This document shows positions 47,761 to 60,123 of a stretch of DNA of 64,000 nucleotides, piece after piece. How positions within the stretch are numbered: position 1 is the first letter of the stretch; each line of letters opens with the position of its first letter. The DNA is from Ignelater luminosus (lineage: Eukaryota > Arthropoda > Insecta > Coleoptera > Elateridae). The DNA is taken from positions 62,001 through 126,000 of the forward strand of contig VTPC01000997.1 in NCBI GenBank assembly GCA_011009095.1, read 5' to 3'. The notes under the pieces were generated by a model. It had not been told where the DNA came from. It saw nothing but the letters and a program-made list of their open reading frames with translations, and did not search any database. The translations under genes and the position numbers were made by a program.

Positions 47761-49570
47761 GGTTGACTGTTATGAAAGGTTAGTTCACTTCTCTTTTGGT
47801 GCAAAATCTTTTTATGTTTGAAAAACATTTGGTACAAGTAATAGCGTGGTCAGGTCAATTTTCATGTCTTACCCCCAGTTTTATCTAGACCAAAATAGCA
47901 TTCTGTTTATATTTATCAATAACGCTTGAAAGTTACAAAGAAATTCTTGTTGTACATATTTTCGTGTGCTAATTTCATTTCATTAATTGATTGAATGTTA
48001 CTTAAAATTCCTCTTTCCATGTTACAATTTAACATTCAACAACTTAGACTCATTTAGACAAATAAAATATTTATAAAGGTTTTTTGTTATTATTAAATGA
48101 TAACTTTTAATGTACTGCTCGCCTGGCTAAATTTAATTATTTCCATAACAATTAAATTTTATTTTTTTAAAGAGTACAATTACACAGTGATAAATTATGC
48201 ATTTACTAGTAGCGCTAGTTAAATTTGTTTGTTGATTGTAGTTAATAATTTAACTAAAGTTGCTAATTGTTGTTTGCCAGAGCTAATGGACAGTTTAAAT
48301 GTACTTAGCAGTTTCCAAAACAGCAAAATCAGTTTATTTTAATAAATTATAAGGTTTAACACAAAGTTCCTTTCCTGTTTATGAATATAAAATGTTACTA
48401 GTAAAACAAATTTATACATTCATTTTCAATTGTTCTGTAACATACTAAATTGTATAAAGTATGAATACTTAATTGAGGTGAAAACTTTAGTTGAATATCC
48501 TGGACGCTGCATAAACACGAATAATGTGAAGGTTGGACTGCTTTATTTATTAAAGTTACAAAAAAAACCTTACCCTCAATGTAAAACTGAGTAGGTTGCA
48601 AGAAAATAAGAAAATAAGTTCTGCATTTTCTATTGAAACGTACGTTCAACTTAGGAGAGTCCCGGAGTTCCGCTTGTAATGATGTAAGTTTCGAAAATAA
48701 ATAGTCTGAAACGAGATTTCTAACATCTTGTATTGATGGAGAACGAGTTTTGCAAACTAGTTAGTGCTGCATTAGTAGTTCTAAAGATGCGCGTCACTTC
48801 TATCTGCATTTCATGAATAAACAAGGAAATTCTGAAGAATTTACTATAAAATCAAATCCTAATTTCTGCATTTGACTAATGTATTGGACAAGTTTTTTTC
48901 CACTGCTCATCCATAGCAAATGATTTTTTTATTTTAGAAAGAGTACCTTAAGGTTTGCGCTTCTCCGAGCAAGTTGTTTCTAAATCTTAATTTTAGTCTT
49001 TTAACGCGCTCCAAAGTACACCAAATCTAATATTTAATTTTTTCTAGTGTAGCCTAAATTGTTTACAAATTTGTTCAAATTTATTCTTGTCCTTGTTTTT
49101 AACTGCCTTTGATTTATAGAATGCTGACATTATCATAGGTCCCCTCAAGTTACAAGCCCTCAGAAATCGCAAACTTCCTCAGACCATTAGCCTCTTAATT
49201 TGGTTCTGACTACACAATTAAAAACGGTCCTGGATGAAGTAACGCATAGTCACTTTAAACTTGCAAATCTAAAATAATTTCACACAGCAAATTTGTTAAA
49301 AAAATACTGATCATGTATAAACAGAAAACTTACAACCTTTTATCAAAAACCCGTCTCCGATAATGTAAGTTTTTGGTTAGATATTGATAGAGGAACATCT
49401 AAGTTATAGTACTGACAGTTTTCATCATCCTACATTAAGTAGTTTCGTAGTGACACAATCAATTACATACCTCGCTTAAGTAGTTCTTAAAAAACAACAT
49501 AAAATGCGGTTTAGTAAAATAAATTTCATAAAACGACAATATTCGTATTACGGATATATTCGCACTAGCC
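47761..49570. other. AT-rich stretch without a recognisable gene
   Basis: No motif recognised. The frame 48398-48649 (minus) has no known domain. Confidence 0.4.
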
Positions 49571-49572
49571 TA

Positions 49573-50783
49573 CGAGAATTGTTCAATGAAAACACGTTTG
49601 ATCAGGGTATCAACGACGTCGTCGCCATGGCAACGGAAATTATTTGAGTTTTTGTTTGTTTAAGTACTAAGGACGCATTTGTCAAAAATATTTGCATTTG
49701 GCTCTTCTCTAAGCATGTTACTGAGTTACAAAATGATATCCATGATCGGAAATCCGTTCAAAAATAATCTGCAGGCTGTTATTCAGATTTTAGCAGCTGA
49801 GGGTCGTCAGCCAATGGAGATTTATCCCAGAATCAAAGCTGTATATGGTGACTACAGTTATTTTCATACGGCAGTAGTTAAATGGTGCAGAAAATTTCGA
49901 CAAGCAAGAGAATCCACTCAAGATTTGGCTCATCCTGAACCTGCACGTGTTGCTGCATTAAATAAAAATGTGAGACAGCTGAAACTGCTTTACGAACAAA
50001 TAGGCGTATCAAAGTTACAGAACTTTGTCGGATATTAAGTATCAGCGTAGGAACTATCCATTTCATAATTCATAGTCTTGGTTAATACAAAGTTGCTGCT
50101 CAATGGATTCCACAACAGAAGAATTTGCGTTCGGCCTTATCATCATGCTATCAAATAAAAGATAATGTCCTTTTACACCAAATTGCTGGCGGTGATTAGC
50201 CTTGGTGTTATCACTGCGAACCAGAATCCAAACGTCAGAGTATGCCGTGGAAGCATCCACAATCTCCGGAGGCAAAAAAAATGTCGGTCTCAACCTTTGG
50301 CAGAAAAGTAATGGCGACCGTATTTTTTTATTACGAGGGTGTGCTGCTCTTGGATTTTAAAGAACCTGGTCATAACATTAACATTAAGCTATATTCGAAT
50401 ACCTTAAAACGCTTTCCGGAAAGCTCACAGGTGGTGTATTTCTTCCGTATGATAATACTTGACCCCATGTGGCTCATACAGTTCAAGATCTGCTTGGGCG
50501 TATGCAACAGAGAGTTTTATAACAACTGTCTTACAGTCCTGACTTGTAACCGTGTGTTTTTCATGTGTTTGGCCCATTAAAACAGTCACTAAAAGAGTGG
50601 CGGCTTAATTCGGACGCAGGGGTAGAGGTTACTGTTAAATGATGGTTCCGCAAACAACCAAAAATATTTTATCAGCCGGGTATTTATAGATTGGTTAAGC
50701 AATGCCAATGGAGATTTCTTTTAAATTTGTTGAATAAAAAATGTCTTACAGCTTCCAAACGTGTTTCCATTTAACAATCCTCG
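49573..50783 (+). mobile_element. mariner element, near full length, decayed (1211 bp)
   Basis: Flanked by TA (49571-49572 and 50784-50785). The 28-bp terminal inverted repeats (49573-49600 and 50756-50783), starting CGAG(A/G)ATTGTT, match at 25 of 28 positions. The length is close to the usual 1.3 kb of mariners. Interior coding is plus-strand but badly eroded. Imperfect ends and many coding breaks make it older than the other two mariners in the window. Confidence 0.92.
49730..50755 (+). pseudogene. mariner transposase, decayed
   Basis: Three frames carry successive parts. The first (to 50038) is the helix-turn-helix domain: NLQAVIQILAAEGRQPMEIY, PRIKAVYGD, then KWCRKFRQARESTQDL. The second is RILSISVGTIHFIIHSLG, QWIPQQKNL, then GGD-stop-PWCYHCEPESKRQ with the first catalytic Asp at 50194-50196 and a stop in place of the following Glu, and RKVMATVFFYYEGVLLLDFK. 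The third is FLPYDN with the second Asp at 50451-50453, and SYSPDL-stop-PCVFHVFGPLKQ, where the third Asp (codon 50556-50558) reads as Val. The spacing is still 34 residues. At least four stops and two frame changes are visible. Confidence 0.9.
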
Positions 50784-50785
50784 TA

Positions 50786-53423
50786 CTTTCCTTCCCTTCC
50801 AAACCAAAAATAATCAACATAGAAAGAGACCTCAGATCACGTTTAAATTTACTTAAATTTTTCTTTAGACATTGAAACATCATAACTACTACCTTTATGA
50901 ATTTTCTATATATCTAAAGTTGTGATTCCACATAAATGATGTGCTGAGCTCAAATTCAGATTTTTAGATCAAAATGTGGATCTCTTACTGGAAAATTCTT
51001 TTCATTCTTAGAAATGACTTCTTTCTGCTTGTCTGAAGCTTTACATTCGAAGATCTCTGTAGTTCTGAGTGAATGACTAGTTTCTATATGTTATGCACGT
51101 TAACACTAAATTTTAAATTACATTGGTGTAAAACGGTCCTTTTACATGGTCGAAGCTTTGATTCTTTAATGTTAGATCTAGATTTCAAGTAAAGAACTTC
51201 AAATTCCTTTTTAATAGATTTAAAACTTCATTTAGATTCTTTAAGTGGAAGAAGCACTATTTTTACTTCAAAGAAATCTGATTGCCTTAAAATATTTTAA
51301 ATTCTGACATCAACAAAAACCTAATAAATATTCAAATTTGACTAAATCACACCAAGAGGTACTTCGCAGTATAAACCACCCAGAGAAAACAGTTACGGTC
51401 TAAAACGTTTTTATAGACCCATCTAGTAAACAACCAACACTGAAGTAAAATATCTGCTAGCAACTAGACGGAAACGGGTGTTACTCAAGATATTCTCGTA
51501 CTCCGAGAGCCAAATAGATTTTATCAAACTTATGTGTCGTGACCCTGGACTTACCTTGAGCCACGTTTGCCTACCTGTATTTTGAAGTGCTATATTAAAA
51601 CATGATGCGTTTGGTTAATTACTTTTTTTCATCTAAATCGTTAACGTAAAATGGACTGTGCTGTGCTTTATGCGCTTTTTAATCAATAAAATTCAGTCTG
51701 TGATTAAATAACAAGATGTAACAAATGCCCTCAATTTCTATATTTGCAATGTGCTATTTGACCTTTTTCGTAATAGATTTACACAGTACATAGAATAAAC
51801 AAAGATTTGTTTATAATATTACGGTTATCCACTTTGATAGGATGTTGCAGAGATCATAATTTGATTTCACGCTACCTGACTTGGTACGTGCATCCCTGGA
51901 CTTTGTCTGCAAAAGTTGCACTAGGTTTTCTGAGTCTTGGCATTGTGACAAATAACAACCAAGCAAAAACTGCAAGGTTCTTAATGGTCATGTGTTGCTT
52001 TCCAGATGTTGCGTAACATCATGTGCTTCTGTCTAGTTGGTAGGTATTGATCAAGGTTTTTCGAATTTTTTACGTGGCAAAGTACCGTGGTTTTGTCTGC
52101 TGAAGAATGCAATAGAATTTTCACGAAAGTCTGAAATCGCACTCCGATTCCAATAGAAGTATATTTGCAAAAACTGGTGTATATTTATTGATTAAGTCCA
52201 ATCAAGTAAGAACAATAAGCTGAAAGAATCTCAACACTGGAGAATCTAAAAGTGTGTAATGGTTTCTTTATTTTACATGACATAAATGGGAACAACAAAA
52301 CTTCTTGCGGAGTAATTCTGAACTACGTTCATACTTCTACATTTATTTTCGTTTGATAATAAAATTTCTAATTTAAATTAAGTAAAGTAAAAGTAAGTAA
52401 AATAAAGGTCGAAAATCATCGATCACCCTTTTAAATCAACGTTTATAGGTTCAGTCACTTATTCTGTTTTGAATTTAATTGTAGTTGGATTACGTTGTTT
52501 TCATATTGGTTATTTCACCGCGCGAAGGACTGTTGTGGTGTCGATTTTAGATGCAACGAGGTGTTGAATTGGCGATTGTTTTTGTTGGGGATTTATTCTT
52601 CAATGTGGTGAGTCTTAATGTTCTGTATTAAATTCAATCAAATTATATGGTTCGTCGACTTTAATATTGGTCGTCCCGCATTACTGTTTAGAAATCTCGA
52701 CAAGAAGAATAGCCGGCGTTAAATTACCGAACCTGCTCAGGGTTAGGGTTGTTTGAACAAATTATTCTAAAATTAGTTTTATGATTTATGCCCAAATTGG
52801 ACAAATTTTATGAATGAACATAGTTCAGACACTTTTGTAGCAGTGTTGACTCTAAAACCACTAATTTCTACCAGTCGACTTAACTTGCTATAACCGCCAC
52901 AACTAAGTTTTTTCTCTATCTGATTACTTATGCTGTATGTGGCCAGACAGTAAATTTCACAACTCAAACATAACACAAGCATAATAGTCTTACCAAATAT
53001 GTAGAGTTGCCACACTGAAATTTATTTAAAGCAATTAGTTATTGTGATCTTATATTCAAGTTGCGTTATTACTTGCCTGCTTAAATCCTTCTGTTGAGTA
53101 ATTAAGGATTTGCAAATCTAAATAACTTAATATAGTAAACCACGATTTTCCAAAAAGTATTTATTGTTCAAAATATTGCTCTAGTAACTAGTAAAATCCT
53201 TACCTAACATACTAATAATTCAACAAAGGATGTCATAAACACACCATTATTGTGTAGCCTAAACATCTTTTGGACTGTTGGTACGTTAATGTTAATTTTA
53301 CATAAACCCAAGTCCAATAAGGTTTTCGGGGGAAATCGCCGCAATTCCTGTCATCTTTACGATTTCCACTAAAACGGTAAACCGTAACTATAACTAACTG
53401 GTGTAAAACGAGGTAGGTGATCA
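50786..53423. other. AT-rich stretch without a recognisable gene
   Basis: Short frames only (for example 51807-52016 plus and 52779-53015 minus), without known motifs. Confidence 0.4.
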
Positions 53424-53458
53424 AGAGCAGAGCAGAGCAGAGCAGAGCAGAGCAGAGC
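53424..53458. repeat. (AGAGC)7 pentanucleotide microsatellite
   Basis: Seven perfect AGAGC units, unusually GC-rich for this window. They create the Leu/Cys/Ser-rich start of a spurious minus-strand frame (53233-53460). Confidence 0.97.
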
Positions 53459-53459
53459 A

Positions 53460-55638
53460 TATAGACATCCTATTATCCATAATTTTGAATTTAGCATCTG
53501 GATGAACGGAATGAATGTAGTACGTAGGTAGGCGAGAGATGAGCACCACTTGTATGTATAACTAACAGGAAGTTTCGCGCTGGAAATCGACGTTTTTAGG
53601 GCATCAGCTAATTACGCGATACGTCAGCGCAATCAATCAGCAATTCCATTTAACATCTATCTGACAATTAAATTTGATATTGTAGCATTTTTAGAAGCGG
53701 AAATCTGTTTTAATCGTGAAAACTCTCCAATTAAAACTCGTTCACACTTGAAATTAATTAAAAGTTCGAGTTGATCATGTAATAACCATTTGGAAAAAAT
53801 GCTGGCTGTAGTAAATTCACCAATATATCTTTTAGATGGAATTCTGGAATATATGCACGTTAATAAAGTAGATTGAAAAGATGGGGTAGTTGAACGGAAT
53901 ATTGCTCGGGCAGACGTGTAATAAAAGTAGTATGCAGCAAGTAATCTTCTTATCTATTGATATCTTGAAAATCTAAAACAATTCTTTCCCTCTTTCTTTC
54001 CGCTTTAGGATTTTTAATTTAAAACAGTAGATTTTGGAGCAATGCTCGAGTTTACATAACATTAATCAAATAAAATTTTTGTTATTTACACAAGTCATTA
54101 AATATGAATGGTAAGCTTGTTTTAGGGTGTTTCCAAACCAGAAGGGATCTCAATATACATATTTACTTACTTACTACTTACTTTACTCAACAGGTGTGAA
54201 CCACTTAATTACAAAGTAAATATTTAACTCAAAAGCACGTAATCTAAAGTGAAGTATATTTGAATTTCACATATGGTTTAAGCTTTTGTTGAAAATTTGA
54301 TTGTAACTTGTAGCAAACAATTCGAATTATTATTTTCCTCAAATAAACGTTCATAAATTATGTAAATATTGAGGCGTAATTGCGATAATTGACCAGAAAA
54401 GTGTGCAACTCGTCAACAAATTTTATTAACTCGTGTATATGTGCACTCTGACTGTGTTATGAACTGTCGTTTTATTAACTAAACATCAATTGCTGTAGAA
54501 TGCAATTAACAAAGTAAGTATGTAAAACATTGTTGGTTGTCTTTATTTCAACGTTGTATTTTAGTGTGTGGACAAGTGATGTACAAATAAACATAATATA
54601 AATAGAAAGTTGACAGAGAGGGATAGAAGAACATCATAATGTTTTGTGGTTACTACGTCCAGAAGGATATTTAAATACATTAATGAATGTATTTAATTTT
54701 ATTGAAGAGTGAAAGTACAGTAATTACATGTTTTTAAATAAATTTTAATTTTAGTTTTGACATTTACCAAATTATTAATTTAACCTTGCAATTTTAATAA
54801 GTTTGAATAATAAATTGAATGAAGAATTTTCATTTCTATTAGACTTGAGCGTTACGATTGTTAATTATCACATTTAAAGGCTCTATTAAGGAGGAATGCA
54901 AAAGTAATGATTATTAATTTTAAAATTTTAAAACCTTGTTCATTAAATAAATTATTTAGGTTTTCGTTACTTAACAGCATTTAAGTAAAAAAAAACAATA
55001 AATTTCAGTACTGTCAAAACTGTTTTTCTTTTATTTATTAATATAATCACATTAATTGGCACTTGTTAACGTGGGCCAGCTGAAGATACCACTTTTGTAT
55101 TTATCCATTACCTGTAAGAATATAAGAAACAGGCCACAAATAATAATTCAGAAATACAAACAAAAAAACGTGATTTGATTAAAAACCTAAAGTAAAGGAA
55201 ATGTAATTTGTTTAGAATTACTTTAAACATTTATAGGTTGGCAAAAGTGTACTTAAAGAAATTAAATTAATAAGAAATAAAAAAAACATTTTTAACTACA
55301 AATTCTAATTTAAAAGGGTTTGCCCTAATCCAAAATGTATCATTCAACCAATGCTTTTGAAAAGTCTTGTTTTCTCTTCAAGTAACTAAACTCTCTTTTT
55401 TTCAGGTAATGCTATGCTGTTTCAATTCTCTTTTTTTACGTTTGTCTACATTCTCTGTTACATGAAAAAGATCTGGGATTGTTAGTTTTTTTTTTTAACT
55501 TATACTGTACCGTAACATGTTAAAACGCGCTTTACTACTGTACACCTTGCAGGACAAGCTTAAAAAACCTTTATTGTACCAGCACATTTTAATACAAGTG
55601 AACAGACCTATACAGACATAGAAAAAAAATTAATGTTT
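53460..55638. other. AT-rich stretch without a recognisable gene
   Basis: No coding motif recognised. A small palindrome AAATACATTAATGAATGTAT lies near 54670. Confidence 0.4.
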
Positions 55639-55642
55639 TTAA

Positions 55643-57365
55643 CCCTCCAATGCCCATGATGTTGCATCTAATAATAAAAATATTTTTGCTTGATAAATAC
55701 ATTCATTATAACTTACATAAAGCGTATACAATGCTAGTTTTCAAATTGTTTATTTACATTTTGAAATTAGAAATTAGAAATTAGGTGACATCGGGCATAA
55801 GTTCAACAGAAGCTAAATCAATTCTTTTAAAAAAATAGATTTATACAAAAGGTAAATAATTTAAACTTTGTGATGACAAAGGGCGCATCTTCTTTGACTA
55901 CATGGTGCTTGCATATAATCAGCAGCATTGCCACTGAAACGAATTTCTGCTACTATACTCTTTTTGCTACAAGTACTCCACGTGATGGACGTTTTTTGCT
56001 CTCCATATTTGCCGAGATATACTAAGACGACGTTTCGACGGAACTGACAGTACGTAAAGTTGTTGTTAGTATATCGCTTTGATGATAACCAAGCGATATG
56101 GCAAGAAGCATCTAAACTAAATGCAAAAAGAGGGATCACCATTTCTTCCCACGAAGTCCCACTCTTATAGAACTTAAATTTTTGTCTAAACGGTCAACGC
56201 CACCCATATATCAACTGCACATCTAAACAACCGAAGGAGCGTTTACTTGAATTTTTGTTTTTTTTTGTGTTGTTTACAGAAACTATCCTGTCAAGTTTCT
56301 GTACAGCTGTTATAGTATGACCATTTATGGCAAATATAATAATGTTATTGTCATGCCACCTAACAATTGGTATCAGTTTTGAATAAAAATGCACATTTAG
56401 CTAAAGGATTATGCCTAATTGTCCCCGTGGGTCTATTGCCGTGCCCACCTACGATGTTCACAAGAGTCAGGCTGGTAGAACAATGATCGAAATAGAAATT
56501 GTATGGTGCTAGCTCAACGGGTAAAAGCGGTTCCATCAACTGTGCTAATTTGGCTTCCTGATAGGTTCACATAAAATTGGATATTCATTTTTCGTGGCTG
56601 CGGACCATAGCTTGTAACCAAATCTAATTGGATTCTCCTGAATGTGTTGTTTGGTAGTATGGCGATCGTAACACGAAACCATCATAGTTGTGTCAATGGA
56701 AATAGGTATAGATTAGATATTTGAACAATGAGATCAATTACTGAATCGGAATAAAACATCCCAAACTACTAGTCGAAGCAAAGGTGACATTTTCTATAAC
56801 AGATTTCGTTTCTTTAGTACCTTTTCTTCCATTATTTGGTGAATATGCTAGAAGATCACTTGACTATTTTATATTTTTGTTATTAATGCAAGATTTTTTT
56901 AACTAACTTTTAACGCTTTCTTCTCTAAACTTTTTCTTGTCTGTGATACGTCTTTTTGCAAATTATTCTCTGCCAAATCCTCGTCTGCTGGACTAGGAAC
57001 CAAATAAAGATGATTTATGTCAGCTTCTGCTTTACCATCTTTGAATGGAAATAATATAACCTCTTCAAGTAATTCATACTCATCGAGCATAAGATTTTCG
57101 AGTTCATGTAGTTTCAACCTATAATGTATTATAAAACAGTTTAATGCAATTAACATTTGTCTCAGTTCTTTGTGTCACAATCACCTAGTTTTTAAACTGT
57201 AAATTTAAAGCCTTCTTCTAGTATATGAAATACAAACTAAGCATATTACAGGTTAGCGCTTAGATTTACAGATTTCTGAACTTTGTGGACCTGTGGGTGA
57301 CACTGAGTATTGACGGGAATGTTAATGATGATTTATCTCTTCGAAGTATCATGGGCAAACTAGTC
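55643..57365 (-). mobile_element. piggyBac element relic (second, distinct family)
   Basis: The left end is CCCTCCAATGCCCATGATG directly after TTAA (55639-55642), a canonical piggyBac terminus. ATCATGGGCA at 57348-57357 is the exact inverse of the inner part of that end and may mark the eroded right terminus; the outermost bases and a right-hand TTAA are not recognisable. Transposase remnants fill the interior on the minus strand. This family differs from the piggyBac at 22643-24886 and from the MITE at 3409-3998. The right boundary is approximate. Confidence 0.75.
55862..57156 (-). pseudogene. piggyBac (PGBD-like) transposase, broken
   Basis: The N-terminal acidic region ELLEEVILFPFKDGKAEADI (minus, near 57080) is typical of insect PGBD-like proteins. 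Then ISIDTTMMVSCYDRHTTKQH (first catalytic Asp complementary to 56692-56694; usual form SIDESMVPYYGRH), ENPIRFGYKLWSAATKNEYP, YNFYFDHCSTSLTLVNI with the second Asp (56486-56488; usual YFDRFFTS), PTGTIRHNPL, VRWHDNNIIIFAINGHTITA and SFGCLDVQLIYGWR, a poor match to the third-Asp block (GGVDxxD). The end is PLFAFSLDASCHIAWLSSKR, FTYCQFRRNVVLVYLGKYG and a short QRRCALCHHKV tail. Several stops and frame changes and a stretch of missing protein between blocks make it inactive. Confidence 0.85.
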
Positions 57366-58169
57366 TTTCGAAGTAACGAATGATGTGTTTCAAAATTTAA
57401 CAATTAATAAACATAAAATTTACGATAGTCATCTGTTCTAAACCACAAGGATTGTCCAAGCACCTTATGATTGCAACGGCCAGTGTTGTGTGTTGTGCAG
57501 ACTGGTGAAGACCTTGACTTCGTCACCCAGACTGGAATATTGAAACCTCCGATTCCGCAAGCTGCCATACTACCATCTATCAAGCTTGTCCGGAAGACAC
57601 CACAACGACCTGAAAAGACAACGAGGCTATGAAAGAAGATGGTTCTGCCGCAGAGATGGGCAAGTCGGTGTCCAGGATCAAATTAACTCGTATAAAGTCA
57701 AATGTATCGGCAAGAACTAGTTTTATAGCAGAAATTTAATCAAACAATCTAGTTTTGACGTTTGAGTTTAGTAAACCAGCTAATTCTCGGGTTCCCATCT
57801 TTGATCTAAAAGGTTTAACTCATCTTCATCTGCAACACACAACTGATGGTAACTATCATAAGTAGCGCGGATAGTCCCTGCGATTTATAACATTTTGTAA
57901 AAAGCATGCAGCTAGTTATTCTAAGTCTTGGTGATGCAAGTTGCTAGAGCTCTACGAGGCGCAACTGAACAGAGATGGAAATTTTGGCAACCCAAGTGGC
58001 ATATTTGGCGATGAAAAAGTATTTAGTTTAAAACTATGTTTTTAGTGTTCTTGTAACTCGTACACGTTATGTTAGACATACAGCTACCGAATCGAACTAG
58101 AAAAAAGTAATTGTTACAGACACTGGGCAATGTTGATAAAAAAGTTTTTCAAAACACCACCGCGTGTTA
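57366..58169. other. gene-free stretch, moderately GC-richer
   Basis: Composition is more balanced than the desert regions (for example 57470-57690), which suggests old repeat or coding remnants. No frame was recognised. Confidence 0.3.
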
Positions 58170-58300
58170 ATCAGTTGCAATGGTAAAGTACGGTATCGGA
58201 CGACTGGATAAGATGCTGGCCGTCAAAACTATGACTTCTGCGGTTTGCAGGAATGGTTGACTTTTCTCATTCTGAAGAACACGGAAAGTTGACTTTGGTG
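58170..58300 (+). repeat. diverged direct repeat, copy 1
   Basis: Alignable with 58892-59035 in the same orientation, sharing ATCAGT-GCAATG, GTATC-GAC-ACTG and a late CACGGAAAG block. Identity is roughly two-thirds by eye, with small indels. Confidence 0.5.
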
Positions 58301-58865
58301 ATTGTAGGCGGCTCCTATACAACGTGTCCTCGCCGTTTCCGGTTACTATTTGATGTTTCAAACCCAAAATGAGCGATCAGAACAGGTGGTGCAGGCAGCT
58401 TGCGGAACCGGAAAGAACGATATCTATTACCAACTAACTTTAAATTTTGCAAATAGGTGCATACAAAGCGAAGTTATAACGGATAAGCGCTGCGTAACAA
58501 GGCTAGCTGTGAAGTAGAATTCATGGGGCCATATTACCTGAGTCGTTAGTACCTTAATCTCAAAACAAGGAAGTAGAAGAGATGTATAAACAAAAAAGTG
58601 GCGCGTAGTGGTTTAACACAGTTAACTCGATGCGCTTACTTTCGAGAAACTTTTAAATCTCTAAATCAAATGCCTTTTCTAAAACGTTCGCACGACACAT
58701 AACGTTAGTGCAAACGCTCCTGTGGAATGTAAGTCGATTAAGACAAGCACGTAAAGGCATTAAGTTTGCTATTTCTGATAACTGGTGATGAAGCACTGGA
58801 ACGTTACCAAGCGCCTTGGATATCATGTCAAGGATTATTATGTGTCGTCGTAAACTGCAGTTTTT

Positions 58866-59042
58866 ATGTTAGACGTTATCTGGCAAAGCACATCAGTCGC
58901 AATGTTGGAGTTACAGTATCAGACAACTGAAGAAAATGTTGAAGAGCGTGGTGGTGACTTTGGTGATCTGCAACAGCAGTGGTATAACTTATTAGGAGTT
59001 CTCATTGCAAAGCACGGAAAGCTGGTTCTGATGGAACCATAA
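58866..59042 (+). CDS. 58-codon open frame, unknown
   Basis: An intact frame from ATG 58866 to TAA 59042 starts MLDVIWQSTSVAMLELQYQT and is rich in Gln, Glu, Leu and Gly, unlike the AT-driven frames elsewhere. It overlaps the second copy of the diverged repeat (58892-59035). In the first copy the corresponding frame is interrupted. No signal peptide, membrane segment or known domain is visible. It may be chance within an old repeat, a relic exon, or a small gene; the evidence is thin. Confidence 0.15.
   Translation: MLDVIWQSTSVAMLELQYQTTEENVEERGGDFGDLQQQWYNLLGVLIAKHGKLVLMEP
58892..59035 (+). repeat. diverged direct repeat, copy 2
   Basis: Partner of 58170-58300, about 720 bp downstream. The repeat family is not recognised. 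Confidence 0.5.
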
Positions 59043-59723
59043 TTTTTTCGGGTCGCTATGGTGTTCTTTGGGCTAGTGTGCAGTCTCAAACTTATTATGC
59101 GTGTTCAAAGTCACGGATGTACTTTTTATTCTGTAAATAAGTGCGGAGATAAGGAGGACAAGCTAAAGGTATTGAACGTGAAAAGCATGGTAAAAGGCAC
59201 CGAATACCATATTGAAGACGATTTAAGTGTGAAAGAATTTTAATCGGATTATAAGAAATTTTATTATTGCGGTAGATGGCAGTGCCACCATGAATGTGTT
59301 AATTTTAGCAGAAACCTGATGCTAAGTTATAACCAACGATTGATGCTGTGGCATAAGTTGATCTTTCGAAACTCAGTGTTCTGTGATGCGTATAATGTGC
59401 ACTTGATGTAATTGGTCAGTAAAAACGTTTAATTGAATTATCATACTCGTGTTCCCGATACTTTGAATATTTATCAAGAGAATATTGAGGCTTTGGAAGT
59501 CATTTGCTGTGTCGTCGAATTTTAAAAAGACTTATTAGTTGAAGGAGAGCTACAAGGAGTACCGTTATGACGAGAAACGTCCAGTTCACTATTGAACAGA
59601 TGTCATTTTTATAGATAGTTTTGGAATTGAACGAAACTAAATCAAAGAGCCAAGTGTAAACCGCTAGAGTATTTGTTTACATTGACACAATTTTTCGAAG
59701 CTAACTCCTGGTCTGGGAAAAAA
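59043..59723. other. gene-free stretch before the second gap
   Basis: Contains a 61-codon frame (59058-59243, plus) without a known motif. I saw no homology between the sequences on either side of the following gap. Confidence 0.3.
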
Positions 59724-60123
59724 NNNNNNNNNNNNNNNNNNNNNNNNNNNNNNNNNNNNNNNNNNNNNNNNNNNNNNNNNNNNNNNNNNNNNNNNNNNNN
59801 NNNNNNNNNNNNNNNNNNNNNNNNNNNNNNNNNNNNNNNNNNNNNNNNNNNNNNNNNNNNNNNNNNNNNNNNNNNNNNNNNNNNNNNNNNNNNNNNNNNN
59901 NNNNNNNNNNNNNNNNNNNNNNNNNNNNNNNNNNNNNNNNNNNNNNNNNNNNNNNNNNNNNNNNNNNNNNNNNNNNNNNNNNNNNNNNNNNNNNNNNNNN
60001 NNNNNNNNNNNNNNNNNNNNNNNNNNNNNNNNNNNNNNNNNNNNNNNNNNNNNNNNNNNNNNNNNNNNNNNNNNNNNNNNNNNNNNNNNNNNNNNNNNNN
60101 NNNNNNNNNNNNNNNNNNNNNNN
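59724..60123. other. assembly gap, 400 N
   Basis: Exactly 400 N. Unlike the first gap, the flanks are not copies of each other. Confidence 0.99.

Noticed and set aside
53233-53460. 75-codon minus-strand frame starting with a Leu/Cys/Ser repeat resembling a signal peptide
   Set aside because: The start is the translated (AGAGC)7 microsatellite and the rest has no family.
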